Shown one piece after another: positions 22,960-35,544 of a DNA stretch of 64,000 nucleotides (the first letter of the stretch is position 1; each line of letters opens with the position of its first letter). Source of the stretch: Liquidambar formosana (lineage: Eukaryota > Streptophyta > Magnoliopsida > Saxifragales > Altingiaceae). Where the stretch lies: NCBI GenBank assembly GCA_039720395.1, contig CM077826.1, positions 15,681,962 through 15,745,961 on the forward strand, given 5' to 3'. Under the pieces are notes generated by a model that made no database searches, was not told where the DNA came from, and saw only the letters and a list, made by a program, of their open reading frames with translations. The translations under genes and the position numbers were made by a program.

Positions 22960-25639
22960 AGTAGAAGGGGAGGAGGTGTTTTTTTTTTTTTTTTTTTGAG
23001 CAGGTGTTTGACGAAAGTATATATAGAATGCAAGTGGTGGACACAAAGCAATTATTAGGGGTGTGAATTATTGGAGGGGCATAAAGCATAGGGATGTGTG
23101 TGACCCACTTGCTGAACTCTATATCTGACCCACATGTGAGTCTTGTCATTTTTTTATTACTTTCATTGTACCTTTGCTATTATAAATGCGTAAAAGGATG
23201 GTGCTTGGTGGTGCCCAAAGGGCAACAGAGAATAAATAATATAAAAATCTCTCTGCCTTTCTGCATCACTCTTTGTACACTTGTTTCTTGGTTTTTAATT
23301 CTGAATTTGGAATTGGGTGGGCCCCCATTATTCGAGTCACCTCATAACTTGCTTCGACTTTCATGATGCCACAATTTTATTTTATTTATTTTTATTTTTA
23401 AAATTTTAAGTGCTAGTATATTGTTAGAATTATTTTCTTGTTTTCATGGTTATTTAAAATAGTTGATTTCACATTTTTCATGTTCAATTAGCCAACCAAG
23501 AAATGAGGTAAATTAACTGGGTTAACTCAACTCGAGTTGATTCCGTGAGCCTTAAATCATCATGACCCAAAGACTTGGCATGTCCCATGTGTTTGTCCAT
23601 TTCCTGATAGTTGAAATATAGTCCCATCATGACCTGCAAAATATGGAAATATTTTAATTCTTGAATTAATGGGAATTCTGGTGACCACAGAAAAATTTTC
23701 CACACATAAAAGATAAGATTAGCACGCTATAATGACAGCTTTGCTAGTTCTCTTGTCATGATGACCAATGTCATGAAAATTAGAAGACTATGATGTTGAT
23801 ATCATGTATATCATAAATTTATCAGTGAGATGTATAGGACTTAAGGGGCTTCCTTTCCTTCTCAATGGATAAAAGTCAAAAAAACAATTACGAAAGACAT
23901 TTTGGGGTGATTTTGATTTGATTTGATTGAAGTTTATTATTTTTGTTTTGACCTCAAATGCAAGTAGCTGGGGTGAGATCAAGGATGCAATTCCTGTTGT
24001 GTTCACCCTATACTCCTCAAATCTAATGTCTAGTTCAATCTAATTTCCATCAAATTTATAGTCTATCTTCGTCAAATTTAATGTATAAACCAATTATATT
24101 AGTTGACTTATGCAATAAATTGATTTAATGGCATCATAAGATGCTTAATTATTTGGTTTGTTTTTGTCAATTTTTAATAGAAAATCGGTATATAAATGGA
24201 GATAAAATAGGACGATATAATAGTTCAAGAGTTATTAATATAGTTTTAAAGTTTAAGATGATTATTTATTCAATTTTGAAATCTAGGGGATTTTATTAAT
24301 CTGGCAAATAATTGAGGGGTTTTATGTGATATACTCTTTGTTTGATTTATACTCTTTCCTACATTATTTGTACTATTGCATATAGGGAAGTGACCATGTT
24401 GTCTTTCTTGCTTCCATTTTCTCATCTCTTTCTTTTTTTTCCCCTTTTTCTTGAAAAGAAGAAACATACCCACATGGAATTGAAAACGTACTTACAAATA
24501 GGCTTATTACACTGTTCTAATATGAAGTGTGATAAATCATTTTCCCTTTTTTCTTTTTTATATCATTTAATACTTTTGTTTAAGCTTTAAATTTCTTTGT
24601 CACATGATTAATGTAACTTCTCTGTACCAAATACCAAATTAAAGGTTTGTTTGGAAATTTTGAAAATTAGATCAGTTTAGGTCTACTCCCTTAAAGTAAT
24701 TTAGTTTTTAATAAATAGACACAAAGTTGGTTTAAAAAAGAAATTATATGTATGATTTATTTTTTGCACAAGGATAAAATTTACAAAAGTAAAAGGACTT
24801 ACCAATAGTAAAATAAAAACTAATCAGACTCATCTTCAATTATTGTTTTTATTTGCCAAACAGTCTTTAAATTCAAAGGAAAAATATAATTAATCTCCAA
24901 ATGTGAAACAGTGTTTTTTGAAACTTACACATCAAGAATGGAAAAGGCAATCCTTGGTTCAACTATCTAATCCTTGAAGCTCAGATTTATTTTAAATGTT
25001 AGTTACCGTGACGCCGATTATAACTTTACTTGTGTTCAAGGAAATTAGTTAAATTGATAGTTTGAGAACCTTGAGAAGAAGATGGGAGGATTAAAAAAAG
25101 AGCAAAAAATATCATTAAAAAACTAATTCAAAAGGATATTATAAAAATCCTTTGTTAACAAATTTAATTTTTTAGTAAGTTGGATTACAAATACATTATA
25201 TCAACCTATAACTAACTATAGGATTCATTTGGATAAAACTTAAAAAAGTAAAAAAAATTAAAAGTTTTAAGTGAAAAATTTTGATAATTACATTTAAAAG
25301 TTGAGGTAATAAGAAATTTTTATTTTCTTAACTTTTAAAAGTAATTATCAAAAGTTTATACTATAAAAAAGCATAAAATTTTTTTTTCTTTATTTTTAAT
25401 TAAAAACAAAGAATAGGAAATAAAAGCTTTGGGATCTTAAAATATCAACCTAAACATTCGAAGTCTAGGAGACCATATTTCGATTGGCAAACCTCATGCA
25501 CACGTGTCAGGCATAGTGTCCAAAGACTCAAAGAGGCCCATCACCCATTCACACGTATCCACGACCACAACTCTCATGGCGTCTCTGTTTTTCACCATTT
25601 GTGGGGTCCCATCGAAGGTCAATTCGAAAATCTCCAGCC
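22960..25639. other. Intergenic region with divergent promoters of the F-box and membrane-protein genes
   Basis: The minus-strand F-box gene and the plus-strand gene at 25640 are transcribed away from each other. A 17-base T-run lies 20-40 bases upstream of the F-box start. A long AT hairpin sits at 25275-25355 (ttttgataattacatttaaaagtt pairing with its near complement). No additional coding sequence is supported. Confidence 0.5.
25498..25509 (+). promoter_or_regulatory. G-box/ABRE-like motif upstream of the membrane-protein gene
   Basis: gcacacgtgtca contains the core CACGTG about 135 bases before the start codon; bZIP and bHLH factors bind such cores. A related acacgtatcc follows at about 25551. 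Placement fits a promoter element, but a single motif can occur by chance. Confidence 0.35.
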
Positions 25640-26817
25640 ATGGCTTCTTCAAAGGAATGGGCGACCGTCATATCTTCCATTGCGTCTCTCATATATTTCC
25701 TTGTCATTGTCTTTCAAATTCCCCTTTTCAGGTAATTGCGGTTCCTTATCCTATCATCTTACTCATCTTGAATGACAATAACAATTTAACCAATTTCAAT
25801 TTCAATTTCAATTTTAAATTTTTTTCCTTCAATTTCTCAAATGTGGGTTGCTTTTTTTTTCATGTTCTAAGTTCTGGGTTTTACATTTTTCCTAAATATA
25901 TTTATATATAAATTAAATAATATTTTAATTTAGGACCTAATAGTTTCAATTATTGATGGGAATTAGTGTTATAATAATGGTCACTATTTAATTTTTTATT
26001 CCTTAATCATCATTAATTACAGTGCAATTAGACAATTTCTTTCACTACAAAGGGCTGTTTGGGAGATCTAGAAAGCAGCCAGACTGTACAAATACCCAAA
26101 AAAATGCTGTAGTATCTATTATACCTTTCATTTCCAAGAACTGGGTCTTCCTCCATTACTCTTAAATTGATCCAAAAAGTAGCCAAACAATATCTATTAT
26201 TTCTATTACTGTCATTCCCAAGATCTGTGTGTCCTTGCCAATCTGCAAAAATCTCACCTCCTAATGTTCTTATTGAACAACTCTTTCTCTCAACCTAAGC
26301 TGCTTTGACACATCCAAGTTGAAGTATTTACTTTGGACATGTATCAAACACTGACACTACAGGGTCTATAGGTTGTGGTACAATACTCTTGAAATGTCCC
26401 TTCTTTATTCACATTGCACTGTAGGAATTTTTGTTGCAAGTTTTTGTAATTTGATAGGGAAAATAATTACTCCATATATTGTTACCTGATAAGAGGCTAT
26501 GGGCCTTGTGGAAAGAAATGTAAAGGGGTCTATATTCAAATGAAATTTCCAGGAGAACAAAAGTTTTCTAGTTTTAACATGTACCCATGACAGTTCCAAC
26601 ACACATACTTGTGCCAATGCAACATAGCAATGGGGAATTATATGCTGCCTTTATGTAGAAGGACCCCCAATTATCCAATCAATGAACGATAAATGTATTA
26701 TTAAGTTGCCTGTACTTGATTAGATATATTATCTGCTTCGAGGTCCCATTCACTTGATATAAAAAGCCAAATAGAAAGCAGAATGTCCTATATATAACTA
26801 TATAGGTGCCGCTTTCA

Positions 26818-26858
<41 letters not shown>

Positions 26859-27648
26859 CCGGCTGGGGTGTTCCGCTTTCAGTTATTTCAACAGCTTAAA
26901 TGTTCTCTTCTTTGCTCCACAGGTTCCCTTGTAGAACTGGAATATGTAAAACACCAATAGAGGTGACATCCTCTCAGTTGATTGCAAGTGAAATCTTCCC
27001 TGCAGCTGTAGGTGAAGGCACTTCTTTACCCAGGAGCTATTGCACATGCTATTATGAAGAACACAACCCTCCCAAGCTATAGTAACCTGCTAAATGTATA
27101 TAGCTTCACCAATGTGAAAGAAGCCAGTACAAGAAGTGATCTAGAGCACCTAGAGGTTTGTGTGTTTGGATCAGTTCCTTTTTAACTCTTATGTGATACT
27201 CTTAAATATATATTTTGTTAGATTGACGAGAAAATTGATAACAATCTTATACTTATATACCACAGACTGAATTCTATGAATTATTAGTCCTCTTGCTTTC
27301 TCTCTTGAATTTCTCCATCATTCTCATTCCACACTTTGTCTCACACCAGGTTCTTGCAGGAAGCTACTTCTCTCTGGCAGGAGCACTTTTGGGTCTCCTG
27401 AAAGCAGGCAGGTTGAGCCTGTTTGGGACACTACTCATCATCTGGGCATTGTCAAGGAAGTCATTCTAAGAAAATCAGCTTACATTTATGGATCCACAAA
27501 ATTATTTTATATCTACCCAACAATGTTCATTGCCCTGATCTCTGCCTTCTTGTCTATAAGGCGTGATGTGAGAAAGATAGTTCGTAGTTGCAAAGCTCGT
27601 TATGTTACTCAACCTTCTAGGATCTATTCAAAAGCAAAACATGTATGA
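25640..27648 (+). CDS. Small conserved plant multi-pass membrane protein (three exons, one +1 and one -1 frameshift)
   Basis: Exons are 25640-25731, 26923-27155 and 27350-27648, with GT-AG junctions. The N-terminus is MASSKEWATVISSIASL with a first membrane segment (about 8-28). A conserved CRTGICKTPIEVTSSQLIAS block follows, then YPGAIAHAIM. Further membrane segments lie around GSYFSLAGALLGLLKAG, LFGTLLIIWGIVKEVI and YPTMFIALISAFLSI, with a basic tail. An extra base near 27008-27013 and a missing base near 27442-27448 shift the frame; allowing for both gives about 207 residues. I recognise this as a plant family of unknown function and do not assign a role. The first intron contains a T-run of about 39 bases at 26820-26858. 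Confidence 0.72.
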
Positions 27649-29730
27649 GTTGGGGAAGTCAGGAAATGTAACATGGTTCAAATACTTGTCAATTCTGTAT
27701 TGTTTCCCATTTTCAGGATAGGAGCTGACTGTAATTGAAACCATTCATTCATTACACAAAATTTGAGTTGTAGATAGAAAATTAGCTATAATGTTTAATC
27801 GCTTCAATCTTTCGAATGTTATTCTGCTTATTTACCATTCCATTTGTTTATAGCATTTCATTTCCCAGAATTGTGTCCATCATCAGCCTGTTGTTAATTA
27901 CAGTGCACAACATTGTAGAACTGAGGTTTGTAGCCTTATTTCACCGAAAAAATTAGAACAAAATGACTAAATGTCCCTACCTTCGTCATTGAAATTAATT
28001 CCAGCAACTCCAAACACTAATGATTTACTGGAGACAGTGTGTCCCTTGTATTACATCTCCTTGTGTTTCTTGACCTTGAAACCAGGCATTATGGAGGACC
28101 ACATACTTGTAGTGGTAAATATTCTATTTTTACCACAAGAATTGGATCAACAGGCCACGAGGCTCTTTTGAAGGAAAATAAAATAGAGGGAAGTAGGTTA
28201 AGGGGTTTACAGCCATTGGACGGTGAAGTTATACCAATATGGTGGTCTATTAGTGCACCAATTTATTATGGTACGAGTTGCATAATATGAGATGACTGTC
28301 TAGGAGAAAACAATTTGAGAGGTCACTTCCTTCCATGTAGGAATGAGTCTTTCATGTAATTGTGACATGGTCACGTCGTGTTACAAACTAATAAGAGTAA
28401 AGTAAAATAGGATTGTAAGATCAAAAGTACTCTGAGAATTTCACTTTACTCCATTCCCGTTGACTTATGATAGCATATTAGCCGTATCACATTCACATAT
28501 AAGTTTTTATTTGATTGTAGAGAATTTAAAACTTATTGACAAAAACTCATTTGGAAATTGGAATTGAGCAAATTTAATTCTAAGATTTTTAATTTTTAAT
28601 TTTATATTGTTCACAACACGAGAAGATCCTTTTTGTTTTTTATTTTTTATTTTGTTCATAAAGAATTAAGAAAAAAAAGAAAGCAATTCCCATTTTCTTA
28701 AATTACGAAGAATTTATTAAGTGGAGTTTAAATTTCACTATCAAATTAATTGATTAAATTTTATTATCAAATAAATTGATTGGAGACATAGACACTAGAC
28801 AACACTTGTGTGCACGTATCCAAATTGTTGATTTCGACCTTAAACGAATCGTCATAGTAGTCGAACTCTTACAACGTTTCACCATCTAGAGGAAAGACGG
28901 CCCACTTCAGCACCTCCGAGGCTCACCTCCACTGCTTCTGAGTTCAGACCCCACTCGGACACCCCATGTTGCCAAATCTAGACGATGTGAGCAAAGATGG
29001 GGTTCTTCTTCATTTACATTTCTCCTTTACTCATTATTAGTTTTTTTTTTTAATAAATAACTAGTGGCAACAAGATGATAACAATGGGAACGTGTGATAA
29101 TAAGACAAAGCACAACGATTCCTCCCCATTTCCTCATTGCTGGGTGGTCTTCCGAGTGATTGGTGCAAATTAAAACCCTAAAAATGTGGAGGTTGGATGT
29201 CTTCGCTTGCTTTTATCAATCCCAGTTGTTTCGATTTGATTTTTCATGCTGGACTTTTTGTTTGTTTGTACTTTGTTTGTTGCTTGAATTCTAGAGAGAG
29301 GAAAAAAAGAAAGATTTCTGGGTTTTCGCTTGTGGGTCGGAAATGGAGAGAGACACACCATTGTATTACTTAGTTAGAGCAGGCTGTATGTTTGGGAGCT
29401 GAGATTCAGACAACCCACTAAATATTTTGTATTTTTGGAGGTGGGTTTTTGTTTTGAGGGTTTCTGGTTCAAAATCCCAGATAAAATTTGGGGTTTTTGG
29501 TGCTGAAAATCGGAAAAGTTCGTAATATTTACGAATTTTCCGACTTGGGTTATGGTTGTGGTGAAGGAAGAAATTTAGACAGCAGTTTCTATATATGGTT
29601 TTAGGCTTTGGGCTTTCGGATTTGCTTCAGGATTTGGGGATTTTAGGCTGTATGTTCGGGGTCGTAGGCAGAGAAATTTATAAATTCGTACAAATAAATT
29701 AGCTTGTTGTGGTTGGTTTTGGTGTAGCAG
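27649..29730. other. Intergenic region before the racemase-like gene
   Basis: Holds the MITE-like element at 28345-28503 and AT-rich spacer. From about 29150 to 29730 the sequence is T- and G-rich on the plus strand and probably contains the promoter and 5' leader of the next gene. No coding ORF is supported. Confidence 0.45.
28345..28503. mobile_element. Inverted-repeat MITE of the GAGTCTTTCATGTAAC family, copy 1
   Basis: gagtctttcatgtaattgtg at the left pairs with the right end around cgtatcacattcacatataag, and the inner arms (actaataagagtaaag, ctttactccattcccg) also pair. Closely related copies are at 56722-56884 and, partly, at 57407-57500 and 19898. No clear target duplication was found. 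Confidence 0.6.
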
Positions 29731-32700
29731 ATGTTTGATGGAAGCATGACAATGTTTCTCCACGCATTGAATTATCCATCACATATTTTGGGTAATACAC
29801 ATAGGTATAGAACACATAATAAACCAAGGTCAAATCCAGCCTTAGCTATACCCCCATCGTCGATTCTTCTACAAACTGAAGAGAGTGGTAATTCACCTGA
29901 ATCTAAGAAAAGTTCTGGTTCAGGAACAGCTTCAACAAGTAGTGATTCCACTAGTTCCTTGGTCAGTCAAGCAAGTACGGTTGGTATCATCGGAGGGGTA
30001 TCGATTGATTCTACTTTGAATTTCTTGAAAAAGCTAGTTGGGTGGAGTTCAAAAGACGGAGAAGATAGCCTTCCTTTCGTTCTTTGCAGTGATCCAGTAT
30101 TAAGTAAGGAGCTTCTGTCACATGAAAGAGGTTTGTCTCCTTACCTCAGTAGTAAAAGTGCACATTTCCAATTGGATCATACTCCAATTGTGGAGAATTT
30201 GCGGCATAAGAGGGTGTTTCTTGAGAATTCAGGAGCTCGCTGCATAGTAATGCCTTGCCATATATCACATTCATGGCATGATGAGGTTTCTGAGGGATGT
30301 TCTGTTCCCTTTCTTCATATGGGTGAGTGTGTGGCCAGGGAGCTCAAGGAAGCAAAATTGAAGCCACTTGAAGCTGGAAGTCCCTTGCGGATTGGGGTGC
30401 TTGGGACCAATGCAACTTTGACATCAGGGTTTTATCAGGATAAACTTCAGAATGAGGTATTTTAGCTTGTCACATATGTCCTTCTTCAGTTCAAAGTCTT
30501 TTGTTTTAGAGAATCTGGTTAGGAAGAGCTCTTGAATATATCAAATAGCAGAATAGTGTTTCATACCAGGGGAAATAGGATGCATATGTTCTTATGAGGT
30601 ACTATGTGATTAGGATTGTGAAAGTACTTTCATGCTTTTAAGACTAATATAAATGGATTTTATTCTTTTAAAATCAAGGAATAACAAGGAATTTGCTAAT
30701 CTAATGATGCCTTGATTTCCCATTACGATTTACCTTTTAGAAGCTTTAAAAAAGAAAAAGCAAACTTCAGTTAGGTTTAGATGACATGGTTGTGGATTAG
30801 ACAAACAAGAGGAAAATAAAATTTGTAATCTTACAATAACTATTTAGCATTGATATGGTTGTTTTACAATCCCAAAATATCATCTCCTCCTCCTTGGCAA
30901 ACAAATGGAGCATAAATTTATTATTTCTATAATGTAATAGTAAATGGAAAGATTGTGAATTGCTGCAATAGATCTTGGTGGAAGAATTATATAATGAACT
31001 TTTTGCATTGCAAGAGAAGTTCAAGAGTAAAAGAAAATTTTGGTTGGAGGGCATTTGGATGCCAAATGAAATTAAATCCCATTATGTCCTACATGGCTTC
31101 TGAGATAAACCCATTGTCTTTTTCATAGCATTAAAATGAGTTTATTTGTTTTTCTCAAATTCTGTTCAAAATGGGTTCAATTTAGGACTTTACTATGTGA
31201 CCACATCTTATTATACTATTTTGTATTATTTTGGTGATAGCTGTGGTGAATTGTGTGTTGACAAGATGAAATGGTTTCATTTCCATGGGATGTTTGTACA
31301 CCCCTTTAGTGGGTTTCTCCCACTAGTGCAACTTTGACAGTGGTGTGTTATCTGGATAACTTTGACAGCGGCGTGTTATCTAGATAACTTTGAGAGTGGG
31401 GTATTATCTGGATAACCTTAGAGTGAGTTATTGTAGTTTGTGAATCATTTCTGCATTCGGTTTTGTATTGTTTAACTATGGATAATTAGAAAAATCTCGA
31501 AACTACATTGTTGAATGATAAGAGAAACAGTATTTGTTTGTTATTGAGTATTCCTGATACTATTTACACTTTGTAGACCGTTTAAGAAAGCAAAATCTGA
31601 TTATATTTGGAGGAAATTGTTGAACACTTTGCTGGTGTGCTTGGAAACCTTCAGAGAGCGTTAACTCAACTGTAACATGCTGTAGAAATCATGGCATAGT
31701 GACGTAGTTATATTTTTTTGGCACCTTGTCTTTTACCATGACAGCTTGTCTTATCCTTTACCATGACAGTTTGTCTAAGGATACCAAGTTGTAACAGTTT
31801 CCCTTCTTGTTTTTCTCTATATTCTTTCCTTTCTTTTAAAAAGAATAATTAAATAAATAATTTTTTGCTACTAAGTAGTTGCAGAGTTAATGACATTAAC
31901 TTGGAGTGTGGGTAGAAGATTACAAGGAGTGTTGTAATCTTCTGTTGATGCTCCTAGTGGCTGCATGTTTCTAGGTGTTAAATACATAATCATGTCCAGA
32001 AAAAAAAAAAGGGAAAAAAAAAAGTGTTGGTTTCATCCAGTACCCTTATTTTGGAGGTTTCCTAGTACATGGCTGACTAATCAGTTGGGTAAATATATAA
32101 AAAATGAGGAGATGAAGATATGATGGAACGGTTTGAAGTGCCATATAGAACCACAGCCCTAGAAAAATGCCAAATGGGCCCTTACTCTGTTTAAGCAGTC
32201 TCTTATATTTATTTTGCATGTATGAAATACCTACTACCCAAAGTTCAAATGTTCAACTTTATTTTTCATTTATATTTTGATCTGTATTTTGCCTCCTGTG
32301 AAGTCCCATTTGAGTTTGTTGGAGCTTTTAAGTTCTGAAAGATGTTTGTGGCTGAGAAAGAACAAGCCTGGAATTTTTATACTATTTTCCCTGTTTTTTT
32401 TCCCCCCTGTGAGTTGTGAAATTCTAATCTGATGCTTTCCCACTAAATCCCTCATGTGCAGGGATTTGAGGTTGTGCTGCCAGATAAAGCAACAATGGAA
32501 CATACTGTAATTCCAGCAATCGAAGCTCTGGACAGAAAGGACATGGAAGGGGCAAGAAATCTGGTAAGAATTGCACTACAGGTTCTTCTGGTGAGGGCTG
32601 TGAACACTGTCATCCTCGCCTCTGATGATATGCGGGATCTTTTGCCTCGGGATGATCCTATTCTTAAGAAATGTATTGACCCGATGGATGCATTGGCTAG

Positions 32701-32743
32701 GTCAACTATCAAGTGGGCTCAATCTACTGAAAAAGGTACATAA
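29731..32743 (+). CDS. Asp/Glu racemase-superfamily protein, probably plastid-targeted
   Basis: Exon 1 is 29731-30456 and exon 2 is 32462-32743, joined at phase 0 (KLQNE to GFEVVLPDK), giving 335 residues. The first 80 residues are Ser/Thr-rich and low in acids, like a plastid transit peptide (inference). The superfamily fold is shown by GIIGGVSIDST (85-95), MPCHISHSWHDEV with a candidate catalytic Cys176, GTNATLTSGFYQDKL (225-239) and EALDRKDMEGAR. These enzymes use two cysteines to racemise or isomerise amino acids and related acids. Where bacterial relatives have the second cysteine (pattern GCTE or ACTE), this protein has ILASDDMRD (293-301). The activity is therefore uncertain. The plant orthologue type is At1g15410-like. 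No frameshift. Confidence 0.88.
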
Positions 32744-33756
32744 AGAATACCCAGAATGTAAAGAAGCTGATTCATCATGTGTCTCCACAGGTAGTATTTA
32801 TGAAATCTTGTTATCGCTTCAATTTTTTGATGTACAAATCTTGTTGTCATGCTAGGGGAATTTATGTGTTGAGAACTGGCCTTTATTTTCTGTATTGTCA
32901 TGTCAATAAGAGTTATTATAAGGGGAGAACTAGATGAAGATTGATTAATGAAAGAAGTGTCTTATTGGTCAAGTTAAACAATTGAAAAGGAAATTTGTGT
33001 TTTAGACAGCTTCTTAAACATGCCAAACTGAGTAAATTATTTCTTATGCATGGTATTGTTAATTCATTGCATAAATTGCCTCTAGATTCTCACCTTTTAA
33101 GCAGATTGTGAGGTCATTGAAATCAGAATAATATCTCACTAACAAAAGCTAGGAGTCAGCTATCTAAATTTTAAAGGTTCACATTATGCATCAAGGCATG
33201 GCTTGTAGTTGGGATTGAAAGAAATCACTGCTAACCAAGAAATGCTTTCCCATCTTGTGCTCTTCATTTAGGTTGATTATTCAAGGACTTCACATGTCTA
33301 GCTTTCTACCAGAGTTGATGATTTGGCTACCTGTGGAGATTTCTTAATCTTGGCTTGTTGGTCACACAGCTCATTCAGGCTCTTTCACGAACCTGAACAC
33401 TAGATTGAGCTTTGAGTTTTGAGCTTGACCCCGTAGTGAGCCAAATTTGTGGGGTCATCATAGGTTTTGGTTGTTTAGGCTTGTGAACAGTTGACGTTGG
33501 TAATGTGTCTAGCGTAACACCTTAATTAAATGTAACACATAAGATATACTGACGAGGAATGGAGAGCAGTTTTGAGTAGCTTTTGAGTTACTGTTATTGC
33601 ATTACATTACTCTCTTGGTAAACAAGATGGGGAAAGGGGATGATGATATGTTCCAAAGCAACCATATATCCATGTTTCCTTCCCTTTAGTTTTTAAAAAG
33701 ATCGGATCCATGATTACATCCGTTCCTGAACCCCCTCAACTCTTCCAATGCAGTCT
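32744..33756. other. 3' flank of the racemase-like gene
   Basis: Ordinary AT-rich sequence; the first few hundred bases are probably 3' UTR. Nothing further is supported. Confidence 0.5.
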
Positions 33757-33953
33757 TCAAAGCATCAAAAATTTTTCAAGTTCACACACATAATTTGCTG
33801 GCCTAGCATTGCAATCCCAGCAGCCAGAGACCACATCTAGGATCGGAATTGAGATTGGGAACACGTTACCGATGATTTGCAAAAGATAATAGCTGTCGCC
33901 TGTGGAGGGAAGAAGAATGATTATTTAGTGGTATGGAGATTCCGTGAGCAATC
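33757..33953 (-). pseudogene. Relic of a CC-NB-ARC-LRR gene (5' end only)
   Basis: On the minus strand the sequence encodes GNVFPISIPILDVVSGCWDC then ARPANYVCELEKFLML before a stop. This aligns with the first 40 residues of the CNL genes at 40901 and 53456. The start codon has become ATC (33873-33871). Homology continues into the 5' leader (gggaagaagaatgattatt at about 33909-33925) as in the intact genes. Everything downstream of about residue 40 is missing. It marks a third copy of the cluster. Confidence 0.8.
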
Positions 33954-33998
33954 AGTGGCGGCTCAAGTTATGAGAAATTCAAGGACAGGCCTCTTTTT

Positions 33999-34293
33999 TT
34001 TTTTTTTTTTTGAATAAAATTAAGGAGCTTCAAGTATTGTAGAACAACCCAGCATCCCAACTAGGTGGGCACCTTAGGAGTTCTAAATCATGTGCTATTC
34101 ATCCATAATTTATTAATAAAAAAAAGTAAGAGTGGTCATATGCCAAGACTTACAAGAGAAAAAGAAATAAATAACCTCTAAGGTCCAAATCTATAAGAAA
34201 GTAGATCACAAGAGCCTATGTTGAAGGAGAAGCATAATTTCTTTGGGGCAGACCACCACCGCTGAAAACTGTTGAATCTTAATCCCATCGAAT
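33999..34293 (-). mobile_element. 5'-truncated LINE/retroposon with poly(A), minus orientation
   Basis: A 12-bp direct repeat aggcctcttttt flanks it (33987-33998 and 34294-34305). The left edge is a T-run, that is, a poly(A) tail in minus orientation. The minus-strand 3' end includes ggtgcccacctagttgggat, a motif frequent near the 3' ends of plant LINEs. It sits immediately beside the CNL relic. Confidence 0.65.
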
Positions 34294-34329
34294 AGGCCTC
34301 TTTTTAAGTAATCATTCACATTTGACTTT

Positions 34330-34570
34330 GACGGCGGCTATTGTAATCCTTCAACTTTATTTGTAAACCCTGAACTGTAAATAGTTAAAAAGTCATTTTC
34401 AACTACAGATTTTGGAAAAAAAAAATTTTTAAAAATTGTTTAAAATAATGTTTTTTAATAGATAAATACAGTTAATTTTCATAAAAATTTTGTATAATTT
34501 TTATAAAATCTTGAAAAACTTAAAATAATTGGGAAGCGCAAATAAAGTTGAGGTGTTGAATTGCGCCCTC
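34330..34570. mobile_element. Mutator-like MITE, copy B (241 bp)
   Basis: The ends gacggcggctattgtaatc and the complement of gaattgcgccctc are inverted, with caactttatttg pairing inside. A perfect 9-bp target duplication tttgacttt lies at 34321-34329 and 34571-34579. It has the same internal arm motif as copies A, C and D (tttttaaaaattgtttaaaataatg). Confidence 0.82.
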
Positions 34571-34579
34571 TTTGACTTT

Positions 34580-35400
34580 ATGTCCTGTTGCCAGCCTGCT
34601 ACTGCCTCCGGCCCATGAAAAAAAAATTTTCTATTGCAACAGGGCTACACGAGCATCAATGAAAAGGCATGGGACCCAGATTCAATAGCTAAGTATGCAA
34701 AAAGCTTTTGGTTATTTTTCTTATCTAGGCCATTGGCCATTAGCATTGGTAATACGCTATTAGCATTGGTAATACGCTAAAAGATTAGTTTGAATTGTAG
34801 CCATCTACTTAATTAAAGCGAATTCTACGGTTTAAGGTACCTTAATTAATTGTGGTCATCTGGGGACAGGTTTAAGATTTTATAGAACCGTGGCTGATGC
34901 ATGGCAGTGCGTGCACTCATTAATTGTCCACAGGAAAAAAAAAAAAAAATTTTAAAAAAAGGAAAGAACAGGAAAACAAACCTTAAGGAAAGCATTTCCA
35001 CTTTTTGGTTATTGGGAGAAATATGAAGGGAAAAGAAAATACTACAAGGAGGCTCTAAAATCACCACCATTATGCTTCATTACCACCTTACCGGAGCAAA
35101 GTGCTCTCTATTTCTACCGCCTCGTATTTTATTTTATTTTTTGCCTGATAAATTTTCTAGTTTCATACTTTCGTCAATGAGCAGATGTGGCATTCATGAT
35201 CCTCTTTAAGTTAAAAAAGAAATAAAGAATAAAAACCAAAACAATAAAAAAGAAAAAAGAAAAAAGAAAAAAAAAAGACTAGTAAGTTGTAATTTGCTAC
35301 AACCACATCAGCCAGTCCTAATGAGTAGATAAACTTATCAAAGGAATTTTTACCATTTTCCACATCAAGCGATAGAGGAGTAGACAATGGGTAAATTGCT
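34580..35400. other. Spacer before the duplicated CNL block
   Basis: AT-rich with A-runs at about 34935 and 35220-35276 and a direct duplication of attagcattggtaatacgct at about 34740-34780. No coding sequence. Confidence 0.45.
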
Positions 35401-35544
35401 GCTCAAAATTCCTTTCTCTTAATTAATTCCTACTGAAACCAAAGTAGGACTCTTCCAATCTTTCTCCAGGAAGCTTTGAACGACTGCCAATGTTGCCTCA
35501 CATTGAATTAGAATGACGAAAAGCCAGCACAAACACCCAAAACC

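Noticed and set aside
22604..23149. 181-codon minus-strand frame overlapping the F-box gene start
   Set aside because: Different frame of the F-box exon; low-complexity and without motifs.
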